The translations under genes were made by a program, and so were the position numbers. Shown in pieces: positions 32,389 through 42,319 of a stretch of 64,000 nucleotides of DNA. This DNA comes from Nonomuraea angiospora. GTDB taxonomy: Bacteria > Actinomycetota > Actinomycetes > Streptosporangiales > Streptosporangiaceae. The first letter of the stretch is position 1. Each line of letters begins with the position of its first letter. The stretch lies in the NCBI RefSeq assembly GCF_014873145.1, contig NZ_JADBEK010000001.1, positions 9,238,001 through 9,302,000 on the forward strand, given 5' to 3'. A model generated the notes under the pieces. The model saw only the letters and a list, made by a program, of their open reading frames with translations. It was not told the DNA's origin and searched no databases.

Positions 32389-32426
32389 GAGGGAATCTCC
32401 TCCGTTCACGGAGGAGAGCACTTCAA
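32389..32426 (+). ncRNA. Possible omega-RNA 3' scaffold of the tnpB element
   Basis: The hairpin at 32396-32417 plus GCACTTCAA at the right end is the part of the reRNA/omega-RNA that precedes the guide. The guide would be the flanking sequence from 32427 (CTGAAGACGTTCAGGCTG), that is, the interrupted gene itself. Confidence 0.45.
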
Positions 32427-32561
32427 CTGAAGACGTTCAGGCTGTCGGAGGCGCAGGTCAGGCGCGGTCACCTGCTGAGCAAGCTGGCCGAGTACGGCTG
32501 GAGCGGGCCGGGTTCGGGCACCTGCTGCGGCAGGACGTCCTGGACGGCTACCGCAAGGCGC
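32427..32561 (+). pseudogene. Decayed hypothetical gene, 3' part
   Basis: After the element, reading resumes with LKTFRLSEAQVRRGHLLSKLAEYGW and, after another frameshift near 32505, GFGHLLRQDVLDGYRKALSERS. It probably ends within or just before the 3' end of the convergent membrane-protein gene (32562). It belongs with the fragment at 30716-31317. Function unknown. Confidence 0.5.
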
Positions 32562-32969
32562 TCAGTGAGCGCAGCCGGCGTACTCGTCGAGGCGGCGCAG
32601 CATCGCCGCCAGCATGAGCGGGAACATCGCCACGTGCGCCACCGTCATCATGGTCCCGGCGTCGATGGCGCCCAGCCAGAGCAAGGGGAACAGCGGCACC
32701 ACCGGGACGAACATCGCGGCGCACATCTCCAGCGTCGGGGCCCAGCGGTGCCCGCGGATCCGCATCCACGCGGCCATGCCGATCGACATGTCGACCGCCA
32801 TGAGCAGGTACGCGAGCTCCGGCTGCCGCTCGTGGGACAGGTCGAGCCCGAGGGCGGAGCGCAGCATGCCGAGCGCCAGCATCCCGACGAACATGGCCAC
32901 GATCATCTCGACATAGTGGAGGGCGAATTTGCCCCAGCGCCGGCCGGTGCCGGTGTCTGTCGTTGTCAT
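32562..32969 (-). CDS. Small multi-pass membrane protein, unknown
   Basis: 135-residue protein with four hydrophobic segments: WGKFALHYVEMIVAMFVGMLALGML, LAYLLMAVDMSIGMAAWMRIRG, LEMCAAMFVPVVPLFPLLWLGAI and MTVAHVAMFPLMLAAML. It is rich in methionine (about 10 percent) with histidines near the helices (HYVEM, GHRW, VAHVAM), a composition seen in metal-handling membrane proteins, but no named family is certain. ATG 32969 gives MTTTDTGTGRRWGK. It is divergent from the GlxA-type regulator (start 33070), which may control it. Confidence 0.65.
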   Translation of the reverse strand: MTTTDTGTGRRWGKFALHYVEMIVAMFVGMLALGMLRSALGLDLSHERQPELAYLLMAVDMSIGMAAWMRIRGHRWAPTLEMCAAMFVPVVPLFPLLWLGAIDAGTMMTVAHVAMFPLMLAAMLRRLDEYAGCAH

Positions 32970-33056
32970 GCCCACGACTGTCCCCGGCGGGCCGCCGCGC
33001 GCCAAGGGAGGTGGGCCGAGGAGGTCCGGAAACTTGGGCTCTCTGTCCATCCGCCC

Positions 33057-33062
33057 TACAGT
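33057..33062 (+). promoter_or_regulatory. -10 box TACAGT of the GlxA-type regulator (leaderless)
   Basis: TACAGT ends 7 nt before ATG 33070 with no Shine-Dalgarno. It supports MEVRRVVVVAYE as the N-terminus rather than upstream in-frame starts. Confidence 0.55.
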
Positions 33063-33069
33063 CGTGGCC

Positions 33070-34032
33070 ATGGAGGTTCGACGGGTCGTCGTCGTGGCGT
33101 ACGAGGCGGTGGGGTTACTCGACGTCGCCTGCGTCACCTCGACGCTGGAGGAGGCCAACTGGCACGGCGCGGCGCCCTGCTACGAGGTGCGCGTGGCCAC
33201 GCCGGGCGGGCACCCGGTCACCTGCGGCACCGGGCTGACCGTCCAGGCCCAGCTGGCGCTGGAGCGGATCAACGGGCCGCTCGACACGCTGGTGGTCTCC
33301 GGCGGGGTCGGCCATGACGACGCCGCGGCCAACCCGCTGATCGTCGGCCACGTCCGCAGGCTGGCCCGCGAGAGCCGCCGCGTCGCCTCCGTCTGCACCG
33401 GCGCGTACGTGCTCGCCGCCGCGGGGCTGCTCGACGGCCGGCGCGCCACCACGCACTGGCAACTGGCGCACGAGCTCGCGGCCCGGCATCCCGCGGTGGC
33501 CGTGGACGCCGATCCGATCTTCATCCGCGACGGCAACGTCGCCACGTCCGCCGGCGTCACCGCGGCCCTCGACCTCACGCTCGCCTTCGTGGCGGAGGAC
33601 AACGGCCCCGAGCTGGCTCGCACGGTGGCCCGCAACCTGGTCACCTACCTGCAGCGGCCCGGCGACCAGGCGCAGATGAGCATGTTCGTCAGCGCTCCCG
33701 TCCCCGCGAACAACCTCGTCAGGCGGACCATCGAGTACATCGCCGCGCACCTGCGCGACGACCTCACCACGCCCGCGCTGGCCAGCGAGGCGGGGGTGAG
33801 CGAGCGGCACCTCACCCGGCTCTTCCTCCAGCACCTGCAGTTGACGCCCGGGCGCTATGTCCGGCAGGCCCGCACCGAGGCCGCCGCGCACCTGCTGGCG
33901 TCCACGTCGCTGCCGATGGCGTCCGTGGCCGTGCGGTGCGGGTTCGGGACGGCGGAGACGCTGCGGCAGGCGTTCGTCGACCGGTATGGGATCCCGCCGT
34001 CGCGCTACCGGCTGACCCGGGCGGCCGGGTGA
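33070..34032 (+). CDS. GlxA-family AraC-type transcriptional regulator
   Basis: 320-residue regulator. The N-terminal DJ-1/PfpI-like domain (about 1-185) contains VSGGVGHDDAAANPLIVGHVRRLARESRRVASVCTGAYVLAAAGLLDGRRATTHW, where Cys in SVCTGAY is the usual nucleophile-elbow position. The C-terminal AraC DNA-binding domain (about 215-318) has LTTPALASEAGVSERHLTRLFLQHLQLTPGRYVRQARTEAAAHLL and VAVRCGFGTAETLRQAFVDRYGIPPSRYR. Such regulators activate catabolic or detoxification genes. It is divergent from the Met-rich membrane protein gene and is followed 42 nt later by a kinase gene that has its own promoter. Confidence 0.88.
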   Translation: MEVRRVVVVAYEAVGLLDVACVTSTLEEANWHGAAPCYEVRVATPGGHPVTCGTGLTVQAQLALERINGPLDTLVVSGGVGHDDAAANPLIVGHVRRLARESRRVASVCTGAYVLAAAGLLDGRRATTHWQLAHELAARHPAVAVDADPIFIRDGNVATSAGVTAALDLTLAFVAEDNGPELARTVARNLVTYLQRPGDQAQMSMFVSAPVPANNLVRRTIEYIAAHLRDDLTTPALASEAGVSERHLTRLFLQHLQLTPGRYVRQARTEAAAHLLASTSLPMASVAVRCGFGTAETLRQAFVDRYGIPPSRYRLTRAAG

Positions 34033-34061
34033 CCCGATCCAGGGGAATGCCGGGATCTGGC

Positions 34062-34067
34062 TAGTCT
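34062..34067 (+). promoter_or_regulatory. -10 box TAGTCT of the kinase gene (leaderless)
   Basis: TAGTCT ends 7 nt before ATG 34075. Hexamer, following bases (TAGTCTG, then CTG) and spacing are nearly identical to those at 3402. Confidence 0.6.
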
Positions 34068-34074
34068 GTCTGCG

Positions 34075-35604
<1,530 letters not shown>

Positions 35605-35617
35605 TGCCGAGAGGTGC

Positions 35618-38464
35618 GTGAACGTGCGCTTCGGCGTGCTCGGGCCGCTGCGGATCGAGGCCGGTCAGGTGCCGGGACCGGCCAAGCACCGCACGTTGCT
35701 GGCCGCGCTGCTGCTGTCGGCCCGCGAGACGGTGCCGGTCGAGCGGCTGATGTCCGTGGTGTGGGACGACCGGCCGCCGGCCTCGGCGGGGTCGGTGCTC
35801 CGGGTGTACGTCAGCGCGCTGCGCAAGCTCGTGGACGGCATCCGTACGGTGCCGGGCGGTTACCTCATCGACGTCGAACGGGACGACGTCGACTGCCACC
35901 GGTTCGAGCGGCTGGTCGGCGGGGCGCGGCAGGCTCGGGCGGCGGGCCGGGTGGCGGAGGCAGCCGACGGCTTCAGGGCGGCCCTGGCGCTGTGGCGGGG
36001 GCAGGCGCTGGCCGACGTCGAGTCGTCCGTGCTGCGCCGGACGCACGCCGTGCCGCTGGAGGAGCTGCGCCTGACCGCGCTGGAGGAGCGGGTGGAGCTG
36101 GACCTGCGGCTGGGCCGGGGCGCGGAGGTGGTCGGGGAGCTGCGGGCGCTGGCCGGGGCGCATCCGCTGCGCGAACGGGCCTGGGTGCGGCTCATCGAGG
36201 CCCTCCACCAGGCGGGACGCCGGTCGGAGGCGCTCGCGGCCTACCAGGACGCGCGCCGGACGCTGGTGGACGAGCTGGGGCTGGAGCCGGGCGCCGAGCT
36301 GGCCGACGCCCACCGGCGGGTCCTGGCCGGCGAGGGCCACCCCTCGGCTCTGGCCGGCGAGGGCCGCCTCTCGGCTCTGGCCGGCCAGGGCCGCGCCTCG
36401 GCGCCCGCCGGCGGCGGCCGGGGCCCGGTCGACGAGCTGCCACCCGACATTTCGGATTTTGTCGGCCGATCGCCCGTGCTCGACTGGATCGTCCGGACGG
36501 CCCGCGAGCACGCGTCGGCCCCCGTACACGTCGTCCTGCACGGCCCGCCCGGCTGCGGGAAGTCGGCCGTCGCGGTACACGCCGCCACCGGGCTCGAACG
36601 CCCGGACGGCCGGCTCTACGCCTCGCTGGGCGCCCGGCCGCCCGGTGCCGTGCTGGAGGACCTGCTGCGTTCGCTGGGCTGCCCGGACGGCGCGGTCCCG
36701 CCGGGGCTGGACGAGCGGGTGCGGCTCTACCGGAGCATGACGGCCCGCAAGCGGCTGCTCGTCGTGCTGGACGACGCCGCCGACGAGGCCCAGGTGCGTC
36801 CATTGCTGCCGACCGGTCCCGGCAGCCTCACGCTCGTGACCAGCCGGTCGCCGCTGGCCGGGCTGGAGGCGGCACGGGCGTACGAGATGGGGGTGCTCGA
36901 CGGGGACGAGGCGGTGGCGATGCTCGGCGAGGTGGCCGGGCACGAGCGGGTGCGGGCCGAGCCCGAGGCCGCCCTGCGCATCGTACGGCTCTGCGGCCAC
37001 CTGCCCCTGGCCCTGCGCATCGCCGGCTCCCGGCTGGCCAGGAAGCCGGGCTGGACGCTCGACCACCTGGCGGGCCGCCTGGGGGACGAGCGGCGCAGGC
37101 TCGACGAGCTCAGCGCGGGCGACCTCGCCGTGCGGGGCAGCCTCGCGCTCGGCTACCGGGGCCTGGCGGACCCGGAACGGCGGCTGCTGCGCGGGCTCGG
37201 CGCGCTGTCGGCGCCCGACTTCGCGTCGTGGGTGTTCGGCACGGACTTGGAGCCGCTGGCGGAGGCCGGGCTGCTGCAGTCGCGCGGCCTGGACGAGGCC
37301 GGTCAGGAGCGGTACGGCTGGCACGACCTGACCAGGCTCTACGCCGCCGAACGCCTCGCGGAGGAGGAGGGCGGCCCGGGACGCGTGCTGGCGGTCATCG
37401 CGGGCGCGATCCTCGAACGTACCCGGCAGGCCAGGGCCTCCCTCCTGCCCGCCGAGCCCGGCACCGGCCGCACCGAGGTCCACCTGCCCGGCACCGGGCC
37501 GCTGGAGACCGGGTGGCTGCGGCACGAGGCGCGCTGGCTGAGCGCCGAGCGCCGCTTCCTGGTGGCGACCGTCGGCGACTTCTCCCGGGCGGGCCTGTAC
37601 GAGGCCGCCTGGCGGCTGGCCTTCTACCTCACCCCGCTGTTCGAGCTGGGCGCGCACCACGACGACTGGCACGCCACCACGGCGACCGGGCTGGACGCGG
37701 CCAGAGCGGCGGGCCACCGGCACGGCGAGGCGCTCCTGCTGCGCGGCCTGGCCGACCTGCACCGGGCCGAAGGGCGCACGGAGTCGGCGGCCGCGGCGCT
37801 GCGGGCGGCCCAGCCGCTGGTGGAAGGGCTGGAGCTGGCCAGGATCACGCTCCGGCTGGGCCTGGTGCAGGCTCGCCCGGCGCAGGCCGAGCAGGCGTTC
37901 CTACGGGCTCTGCGGGTCTTCGAGGAGGCGGGCGACCGGCGCGGGAGGGCCGATGCCTTACGGGCGCTGGGCGCGTTGCGCAGGGACGAGGGGCGGCTCG
38001 GCGAGAGCCTGAGCGCGTACCAGGACCTCGGCGACCCGCGTGGCGAGGCGGAGGCGCTGCTCGACCTGGGCAGGCTGCACCTGGGCGGGGGCCGGCTCGC
38101 CGAGGCCCGCGGGTGCGTGGAGCGGCGGCTGGGGATCAACCGCCGCCTGGGCGACCGGCTGCCCGAGGCGGGGGCGCTGCTCGTACTGGCCGAGATCGCC
38201 AGGGCGGAGGGCGCGCCGGGGGCCGCGGCCGGCTCCGCGAGGCAAGCACTGGAGACGTTCGTCGCGTACGGGGACCGGCGGGGCACCGCGCAGGCCCTGA
38301 TGGCGCTCGCCCGGGCCGCGCTGGACCTCGACGACATCGACGGCGCGGTTGAGGCGCTTACGCGTGCTATGGGAGAGTTTGACCGCCTCAGTGACGAGCA
38401 GGGCCGAGCCGAGGCCGACCGGCTCGCGCAGGAGGCCCGTAGACGGCGTGGCCGCCCGATATAG
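35618..38464 (+). CDS. SARP-family regulator with NB-ARC-like and TPR domains (AfsR-like)
   Basis: 948-residue transcriptional regulator. The N-terminal winged-helix domain (about 1-95; RFGVLGPLRIEAGQVPGPAKHRTLLAALLLSARETVPVERL) and the BTAD domain (about 100-245) define the SARP class. A linker of three 9-residue repeats (LAGEGHPSA-like, about 236-262) leads to an NB-ARC-like ATPase (about 270-560) with P-loop HGPPGCGKSAV and VVLDDAADEAQVRPLLP. TPR-like helical repeats fill the C-terminal third. AfsR-type proteins activate secondary metabolism. GTG 35618 is chosen for its fit with RFGVLGPL. It follows a Ser/Thr kinase gene by 13 nt. No biosynthetic cluster is in the window. Confidence 0.88.
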   Translation: MNVRFGVLGPLRIEAGQVPGPAKHRTLLAALLLSARETVPVERLMSVVWDDRPPASAGSVLRVYVSALRKLVDGIRTVPGGYLIDVERDDVDCHRFERLVGGARQARAAGRVAEAADGFRAALALWRGQALADVESSVLRRTHAVPLEELRLTALEERVELDLRLGRGAEVVGELRALAGAHPLRERAWVRLIEALHQAGRRSEALAAYQDARRTLVDELGLEPGAELADAHRRVLAGEGHPSALAGEGRLSALAGQGRASAPAGGGRGPVDELPPDISDFVGRSPVLDWIVRTAREHASAPVHVVLHGPPGCGKSAVAVHAATGLERPDGRLYASLGARPPGAVLEDLLRSLGCPDGAVPPGLDERVRLYRSMTARKRLLVVLDDAADEAQVRPLLPTGPGSLTLVTSRSPLAGLEAARAYEMGVLDGDEAVAMLGEVAGHERVRAEPEAALRIVRLCGHLPLALRIAGSRLARKPGWTLDHLAGRLGDERRRLDELSAGDLAVRGSLALGYRGLADPERRLLRGLGALSAPDFASWVFGTDLEPLAEAGLLQSRGLDEAGQERYGWHDLTRLYAAERLAEEEGGPGRVLAVIAGAILERTRQARASLLPAEPGTGRTEVHLPGTGPLETGWLRHEARWLSAERRFLVATVGDFSRAGLYEAAWRLAFYLTPLFELGAHHDDWHATTATGLDAARAAGHRHGEALLLRGLADLHRAEGRTESAAAALRAAQPLVEGLELARITLRLGLVQARPAQAEQAFLRALRVFEEAGDRRGRADALRALGALRRDEGRLGESLSAYQDLGDPRGEAEALLDLGRLHLGGGRLAEARGCVERRLGINRRLGDRLPEAGALLVLAEIARAEGAPGAAAGSARQALETFVAYGDRRGTAQALMALARAALDLDDIDGAVEALTRAMGEFDRLSDEQGRAEADRLAQEARRRRGRPI
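36323..36403. repeat. 27-bp tandem repeat (3 units) in the SARP gene
   Basis: Three units of the form ctggccggcgagggccnc..tcggct at 36323-36349, 36350-36376 and 36377-36403. They encode LAGEGHPSA, LAGEGRLSA and LAGQGRASA, a flexible linker between the BTAD and ATPase domains. Confidence 0.9.
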
Positions 38465-38537
38465 CGGACTATGCGGATCCTGAACGCCGCCTCCCTACGG
38501 TGAGGGCCACATCCCCGACGACGAAGGTGATCACAGA

Positions 38538-39122
38538 ATGCGAAAGACGATCGCGCTGGCTGTCGCGGCCGTCGCGCTGGCCGGTTGCGGCGCGCTCCCG
38601 GGGCAGCAGGCCGGCGGTGGCGGCGAGGAGAAGCAGCCCCAGACCGTGGCGGAGACCACCGCCACTACCGAACCCCCGGCTCCGGCGGAACAGCCGCCTT
38701 CGCAGGAGACCAGGGCGATCGCCAGCCGCCAGGCCGACGTGTCCGGGGGCGGGCAGCACGGCAAGGCCCGCGTCGACATCCTCGGGCTCAAGCGCCAGGG
38801 CAGGACGCTCAGCCTCAACTGGGCGATCACCGCGCTCGACGGCAAGGTCAACGTCCACAACGGCCTGGGCACGGCCCCGCTCGACTTCACGGTCTCCGCC
38901 GTCTCCCTGATCGACCCGGTGAACGCCAAGCGCTACCGCGTGGCCCGCAACGGCACCGGCCAGGACGCGAAGTGCGTCTGCTCCGGCACCCAGGGCCAGT
39001 TCCTGGAGAAGGGGCAGACGTCCACGCTGTACGCGGTCTTCGCGGCGCCTCCGGCGGACGTCACGAAGATCAACATTGAGATGTCCATGATCGGCGTGCT
39101 CACCGATGTTCCGATCTCTTAG
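38538..39122 (+). CDS. Hypothetical lipoprotein
   Basis: 194-residue lipoprotein (MRKTIALAVAAVALAGC, Cys17) with a Gly/Gln/Pro/Thr-rich tether (18-60). A beta-rich domain follows (about 68-190; KARVDILGLKRQGRTLSLNWAITAL; GLGTAPLDFTVSAVSLIDPVNAKRYRVARNGTG) with a paired Cys in AKCVCSGTQG. The pattern is like DUF4352-type immunoglobulin-like domains, but I cannot name it firmly. The 3' end overlaps the OmpA-like gene by 17 nt, so they form an operon. A plausible role is anchoring or partnering with that protein in the envelope. Confidence 0.72.
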   Translation: MRKTIALAVAAVALAGCGALPGQQAGGGGEEKQPQTVAETTATTEPPAPAEQPPSQETRAIASRQADVSGGGQHGKARVDILGLKRQGRTLSLNWAITALDGKVNVHNGLGTAPLDFTVSAVSLIDPVNAKRYRVARNGTGQDAKCVCSGTQGQFLEKGQTSTLYAVFAAPPADVTKINIEMSMIGVLTDVPIS

Positions 39123-39648
39123 CGTCGCCCTGGCCCTCGTCCTGTCGCCCACCCCCGCGCCCGGCGCGCCGTCCGACGCCGTGGGGGTGGTGGAGGACCT
39201 GGTGCTGCCCGTCGAGGACATCATCGGCGAGGTCGAGTCGCTGGACGGCACCGAGAGCGAGACCAGGCAGGGGCGCCAGGTGACGGTCTCGCTCACCAGT
39301 GACGTGCTGTTCGCGCTGGACAAGTGGCAGCTGACCGCGAAGGCGAGGCAGCGGCTGCAGGAGGTCGCCGCGAAAGTGAACGCCGACGGGGCGGGCGGGG
39401 TGGTCAGGATCGAGGGGCACACGGACGATCAGGGGAGCGACTCGTACAACCTGGCGCTGTCGCGGCGGCGGGCGCAGGCCGTGGAGACGGGCATGCGCGG
39501 GCTGCTCACGGGGGCGGGGGTGCGCCTGGAGGCTCGGGGGTACGGCGAGAGCCGGCCGCGGCGGCCCAACGTGGTGGGCGGGAAGCCGGTCGAGAAGAAC
39601 CGGGCGCAGAACCGGCGGGTCGAGATCGTCTTCACCGCCAAGCAGTGA
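39106..39648 (+). CDS. OmpA-family peptidoglycan-binding exported protein
   Basis: 180-residue protein with a short signal peptide (MFRSLSVALALVLSPTPAPGAP) and a C-terminal OmpA domain (about 75-178). Key residues are in VRIEGHTDDQGSDSYNLALSRRRAQAVETGM (the Asp and Arg that hold diaminopimelate) and RGYGESRPRRPN...NRAQNRRVEIVF. It should bind peptidoglycan non-covalently outside the membrane. The start overlaps the upstream lipoprotein gene by 17 nt. Similar OmpA/lipoprotein pairs occur in actinomycetes without an outer membrane; their role is unknown. Confidence 0.85.
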   Translation: MFRSLSVALALVLSPTPAPGAPSDAVGVVEDLVLPVEDIIGEVESLDGTESETRQGRQVTVSLTSDVLFALDKWQLTAKARQRLQEVAAKVNADGAGGVVRIEGHTDDQGSDSYNLALSRRRAQAVETGMRGLLTGAGVRLEARGYGESRPRRPNVVGGKPVEKNRAQNRRVEIVFTAKQ

Positions 39649-39713
39649 CCCCGGAGGTCCCCCGGACGGACTGACGGCGCACTTCGGGCCGGCCCTCCTT
39701 ACTTCGGCTGGGG

Positions 39714-40790
39714 TCAGTCGGTGCGGAGTTGGCTCAGGGTGACGGTGACCGTGGCCGTGGTGCCGTCGGAGTGTTGCACGCCGACCTTGGCCTGGTCGCC
39801 GGGCCTGAGGGTGGCGAGGGCCTCCGCGAGGGACGCCATCGTCGGCGTGTTCCTGCCGTTGATCGAGACGATCACGTCACCGGCCTCGATCCCCGCTTTG
39901 TCCGCCCCGCTGCCCGGCTCGACCCGGATCACGCCGACCCCGATCGACTGCCCGTCCACGCTGATCACCGTGCTGCCCTGGATGCCGAGCGCGGCCCGGT
40001 GGCTGTTGGTGACCTTGCCGTACTTGACGATCTGGGTGGCGATGTCCCTGGCGGTGTTGCTCGGGATCGCGAACCCGATGCCCGGCGCCGCGCCCCCGCC
40101 CAGTTCGGGGTCGGTGGCCGCGAGCGTGGGGATGCCGATCACGCTGCCCGACAGGTCCACGAGCGCTCCGCCGCTGTTGCCCGGGTTGATGGCGGCCGAG
40201 GTCTGGATGGCGCCGGCGATCGTGGCCCCGGGGGAGCCCGCCTCCTGGGGCTCGGAGACGGTACGGCCGAGGGCCGAGACGATGCCGTTCGTCACGCTGC
40301 CCGACAGGCCCAGCGGGTTGCCCATGGCGAGCACGATCTGCCCGACCCGCAGCTTGGACGAGTCCCCGAACCGCGCGGGCCGCAGCCCGTTCGGGTGGTC
40401 CACCTTGATCACCGCCAGGTCCCCGGCGTTGAAGGACTTGACGAGCCTGGCCGGGCGCGGCGGGCCGCCGGTGGCCAGCGTGACCTCCATCTTGCTGGCC
40501 TGGCCGACGACGTGGGCGTTGGTGATGATGTGTCCCGCCGTGTCGAGCACGATGCCGGAACCGAGCCCGACCTTGGTGGTGATCTGGACGATGGACGGCA
40601 GGACGTTGGCGATGACGTCCTCGTACGCCGACTCCAGCGAGTGCAGCGACAGCGGCGACGGTGAGGCCGTCGGCGACGGCGAGCCGTGCGGGGTCGCGGT
40701 CGACGGCGTGGCGCTGGAGGTGGGAGGGGGAGCGCAGCCCGCGAGCAGCAGCACGAAAGCGGTGGCGAGTCCCGCGGCGATCCTCCTCAT
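39714..40790 (-). CDS. HtrA-like serine protease lipoprotein with PDZ domain
   Basis: 358-residue S1C protease. It has a lipoprotein signal (lipobox LLAGC, Cys19), a Ser/Thr/Pro tether (20-48), a trypsin-like domain with catalytic His93 (ITNAHVV), Asp124 (NAGDLAVIKVD) and Ser206 (NPGNSGGAL), and a C-terminal PDZ domain (about 265-355; GVIRVEPGSGADKAGIEAGDVIVSINGRNT). It is probably an envelope quality-control protease acting outside the membrane. It converges on the OmpA-like gene (65-nt gap) and lies 18 nt downstream of the acyl-CoA synthetase gene, so the two may be co-transcribed. Confidence 0.9.
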   Translation of the reverse strand: MRRIAAGLATAFVLLLAGCAPPPTSSATPSTATPHGSPSPTASPSPLSLHSLESAYEDVIANVLPSIVQITTKVGLGSGIVLDTAGHIITNAHVVGQASKMEVTLATGGPPRPARLVKSFNAGDLAVIKVDHPNGLRPARFGDSSKLRVGQIVLAMGNPLGLSGSVTNGIVSALGRTVSEPQEAGSPGATIAGAIQTSAAINPGNSGGALVDLSGSVIGIPTLAATDPELGGGAAPGIGFAIPSNTARDIATQIVKYGKVTNSHRAALGIQGSTVISVDGQSIGVGVIRVEPGSGADKAGIEAGDVIVSINGRNTPTMASLAEALATLRPGDQAKVGVQHSDGTTATVTVTLSQLRTD

Positions 40791-40808
40791 AGGGGGACTG
40801 TTCCCAGC

Positions 40809-42239
40809 TCAGCCGGAAAGATACGCTTCCCGCACGTTGTGCCTGCTCAGCTTGCCGGTCGGCGTGCGCGGCAGCGACTCCCGGTACTCGATCACCCGGG
40901 GGTGCTTGAGCCTGGCCAGCCGGGGCGCGCAGTGCCGCAGCAGCTCCGCCGTGAGCTCGTCCCCGGCCGTCGCGCCGGCCGCCGGTTGCACGAGCGCCAC
41001 GACCTTGTGCCCCCACTCCGGGTCCGGTACGCCGATCACGGCCACGTCCGCCACGGCGGGGTGTTCGAGCAGCGCCGCCTCGATCTCGGCCGGGTAGATG
41101 TTGACCCCGCCGGAGATGATCAGGTCCGTCCGCCGGTCCAGCAGGAACAGGTAACCGTCGTCGTCGAGGTAGCCGATGTCCCCGGGCGTGTACGCCTGGC
41201 CGCGCATCGCCGCCGCCGTCTTGTCCGGGTCGCGGTGGTACTCGAACCGGTTGATCCCGCCGATGTAGACCAGCCCCGGCGAGCCCGGCCCCACCTCCTG
41301 GCCGTCCTCCCCGACGATCGTGAACGACATCCCCTCCAGCGCCCTGCCGACCGTGCCCGGCCTGGCCAGCCACTCCTGCGCGGACACCATGGTCGCCACG
41401 GCCGCCTCGGTGGACCCGTAGTACTCCCACAGCACGGGCCCGAGCCAGTCGATCATCGCCTGCTTGGTGGCCGGCGGGCACGGGGCCGCCCCGTGGTACA
41501 GGTGGGTGAGGGACGACAGGTCGTACGTCTCCCGATCCGGCACCGCCAGCAGCCGGTGGAACATCGTGGGCACCATGAACGCGTTCGTCACCCGGTGCCG
41601 CTCGATCAGCCGCAGCGCCTCGACGGCCTCGAACCGCTCCGGCGCCACGATCGCGTGACCGAACTGCAGCGCCATCATGGCCTGCCCGTACGGGGCCGAG
41701 TGGTAGAGCTGCGAGCACACCAGGTGCACCCCGCCGAAGGGCAGCCCGAAGTGGCGCCAGCTCTTGCGCATGAGGATCGGGTACAGCTCCTCCGGCGTCA
41801 GGTCCAGCAGCCTCCGACGTACCCCTTTCGGCCGTCCCGTCGTCCCGGAGGTGTAGAGCATCATGGACCCGGCCCGCCGGTGCGGCGGCGCGGTGGCGGG
41901 CTGGCCGTCGGCGAGCTCGGCGACCGTGCGGGCGTCCGGCGAGACCACCAGCCCGGCCCCGCAGTCGGCCACGATGTAGTCGATCTCCTCGGCGGTGAAA
42001 TGCCAGTTGACGGGCACGAGATAGGCGCCGGTCTGGTACGTCGCGAGCATCATGGTGAGGGCGTCGAGCCCGTTCTTCAGCACGGTGACGACGCGGTCGC
42101 CGGGGGCGACCCCGTGTGCCGTCAGCCCGTTGGAGACCTGGTTCACGCGGTCGAGAAGTTCACCGTAGGTGGCGCCGGTGTCACCGAGGAGCGCGGGACG
42201 TTCAGGCTCGTGGGCTGCGATCTCGTAAAAACCCCTCAT
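40809..42239 (-). CDS. Acyl-CoA synthetase (FadD-type, AMP-forming)
   Basis: 476-residue adenylate-forming ligase that activates a carboxylic acid with ATP and CoA. Motifs: P-loop [12 protein letters not shown], the A5-like YEYYGSTEA, the hinge region [38 protein letters not shown] and the catalytic lysine in [12 protein letters not shown]. It is a paralogue of the synthetase at 60711, with the same RR(L)L insertion after the P-loop ([13 protein letters not shown]), a feature of the FadD4/steroid-acid group. It starts at a leaderless promoter (TAAGGT, 8 nt before ATG) with a 15-bp palindrome just upstream. A role in sterol side-chain activation is likely from context, not proven. Confidence 0.85.
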   Translation of the reverse strand: MRGFYEIAAHEPERPALLGDTGATYGELLDRVNQVSNGLTAHGVAPGDRVVTVLKNGLDALTMMLATYQTGAYLVPVNWHFTAEEIDYIVADCGAGLVVSPDARTVAELADGQPATAPPHRRAGSMMLYTSGTTGRPKGVRRRLLDLTPEELYPILMRKSWRHFGLPFGGVHLVCSQLYHSAPYGQAMMALQFGHAIVAPERFEAVEALRLIERHRVTNAFMVPTMFHRLLAVPDRETYDLSSLTHLYHGAAPCPPATKQAMIDWLGPVLWEYYGSTEAAVATMVSAQEWLARPGTVGRALEGMSFTIVGEDGQEVGPGSPGLVYIGGINRFEYHRDPDKTAAAMRGQAYTPGDIGYLDDDGYLFLLDRRTDLIISGGVNIYPAEIEAALLEHPAVADVAVIGVPDPEWGHKVVALVQPAAGATAGDELTAELLRHCAPRLARLKHPRVIEYRESLPRTPTGKLSRHNVREAYLSG

Positions 42240-42247
42240 GTTCGCAG

Positions 42248-42268
42248 ACCTTACAGAATTAGATTCTG
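42248..42268 (-). promoter_or_regulatory. fadD promoter (-10 TAAGGT) and operator CAGAAT-TAG-ATTCTG
   Basis: Minus-strand TAAGGT (plus-strand 42248-42253) ends 8 nt before the ATG at 42239. Immediately upstream is a perfect 6-3-6 palindrome CAGAATTAGATTCTG (42254-42268), placed for repression. A near-identical palindrome precedes the acyl-CoA dehydrogenase gene at 43387. Confidence 0.6.
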
Positions 42269-42306
42269 CAGGGGTATTGGAGGAATTATCCAGCTCTCTT
42301 GTGACG

Positions 42307-42312
42307 TAACCT
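42307..42312 (+). promoter_or_regulatory. -10 box TAACCT of the proline-rich membrane protein (leaderless)
   Basis: TAACCT ends 7 nt before ATG 42320. Another in-frame ATG (42314) lies only 1 nt after the hexamer and is therefore a less likely start. Confidence 0.5.
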
Positions 42313-42319
42313 CATGGCC

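Larger units (their letters stand above)
31317..32426 (+). mobile_element. IS200/IS605-type (tnpB-only) element, left end missing
   Basis: The element carries a tnpB gene without tnpA. The right end is well preserved: a perfect 9-bp hairpin (TCTCCTCCG, TTCA loop, CGGAGGAGA; 32396-32417) followed by GCACTTCAA ending at 32426, typical of the RE/omega-RNA scaffold of this family. The left end cannot be found: host-gene sequence runs directly into the middle of the TnpB N-terminal domain. A deletion after insertion would explain this. Confidence 0.7.

Noticed and set aside
35618..38464. A secondary-metabolite cluster around the SARP regulator
   Set aside because: No PKS, NRPS, terpene or RiPP genes are within the window; the neighbours are envelope and lipid genes.
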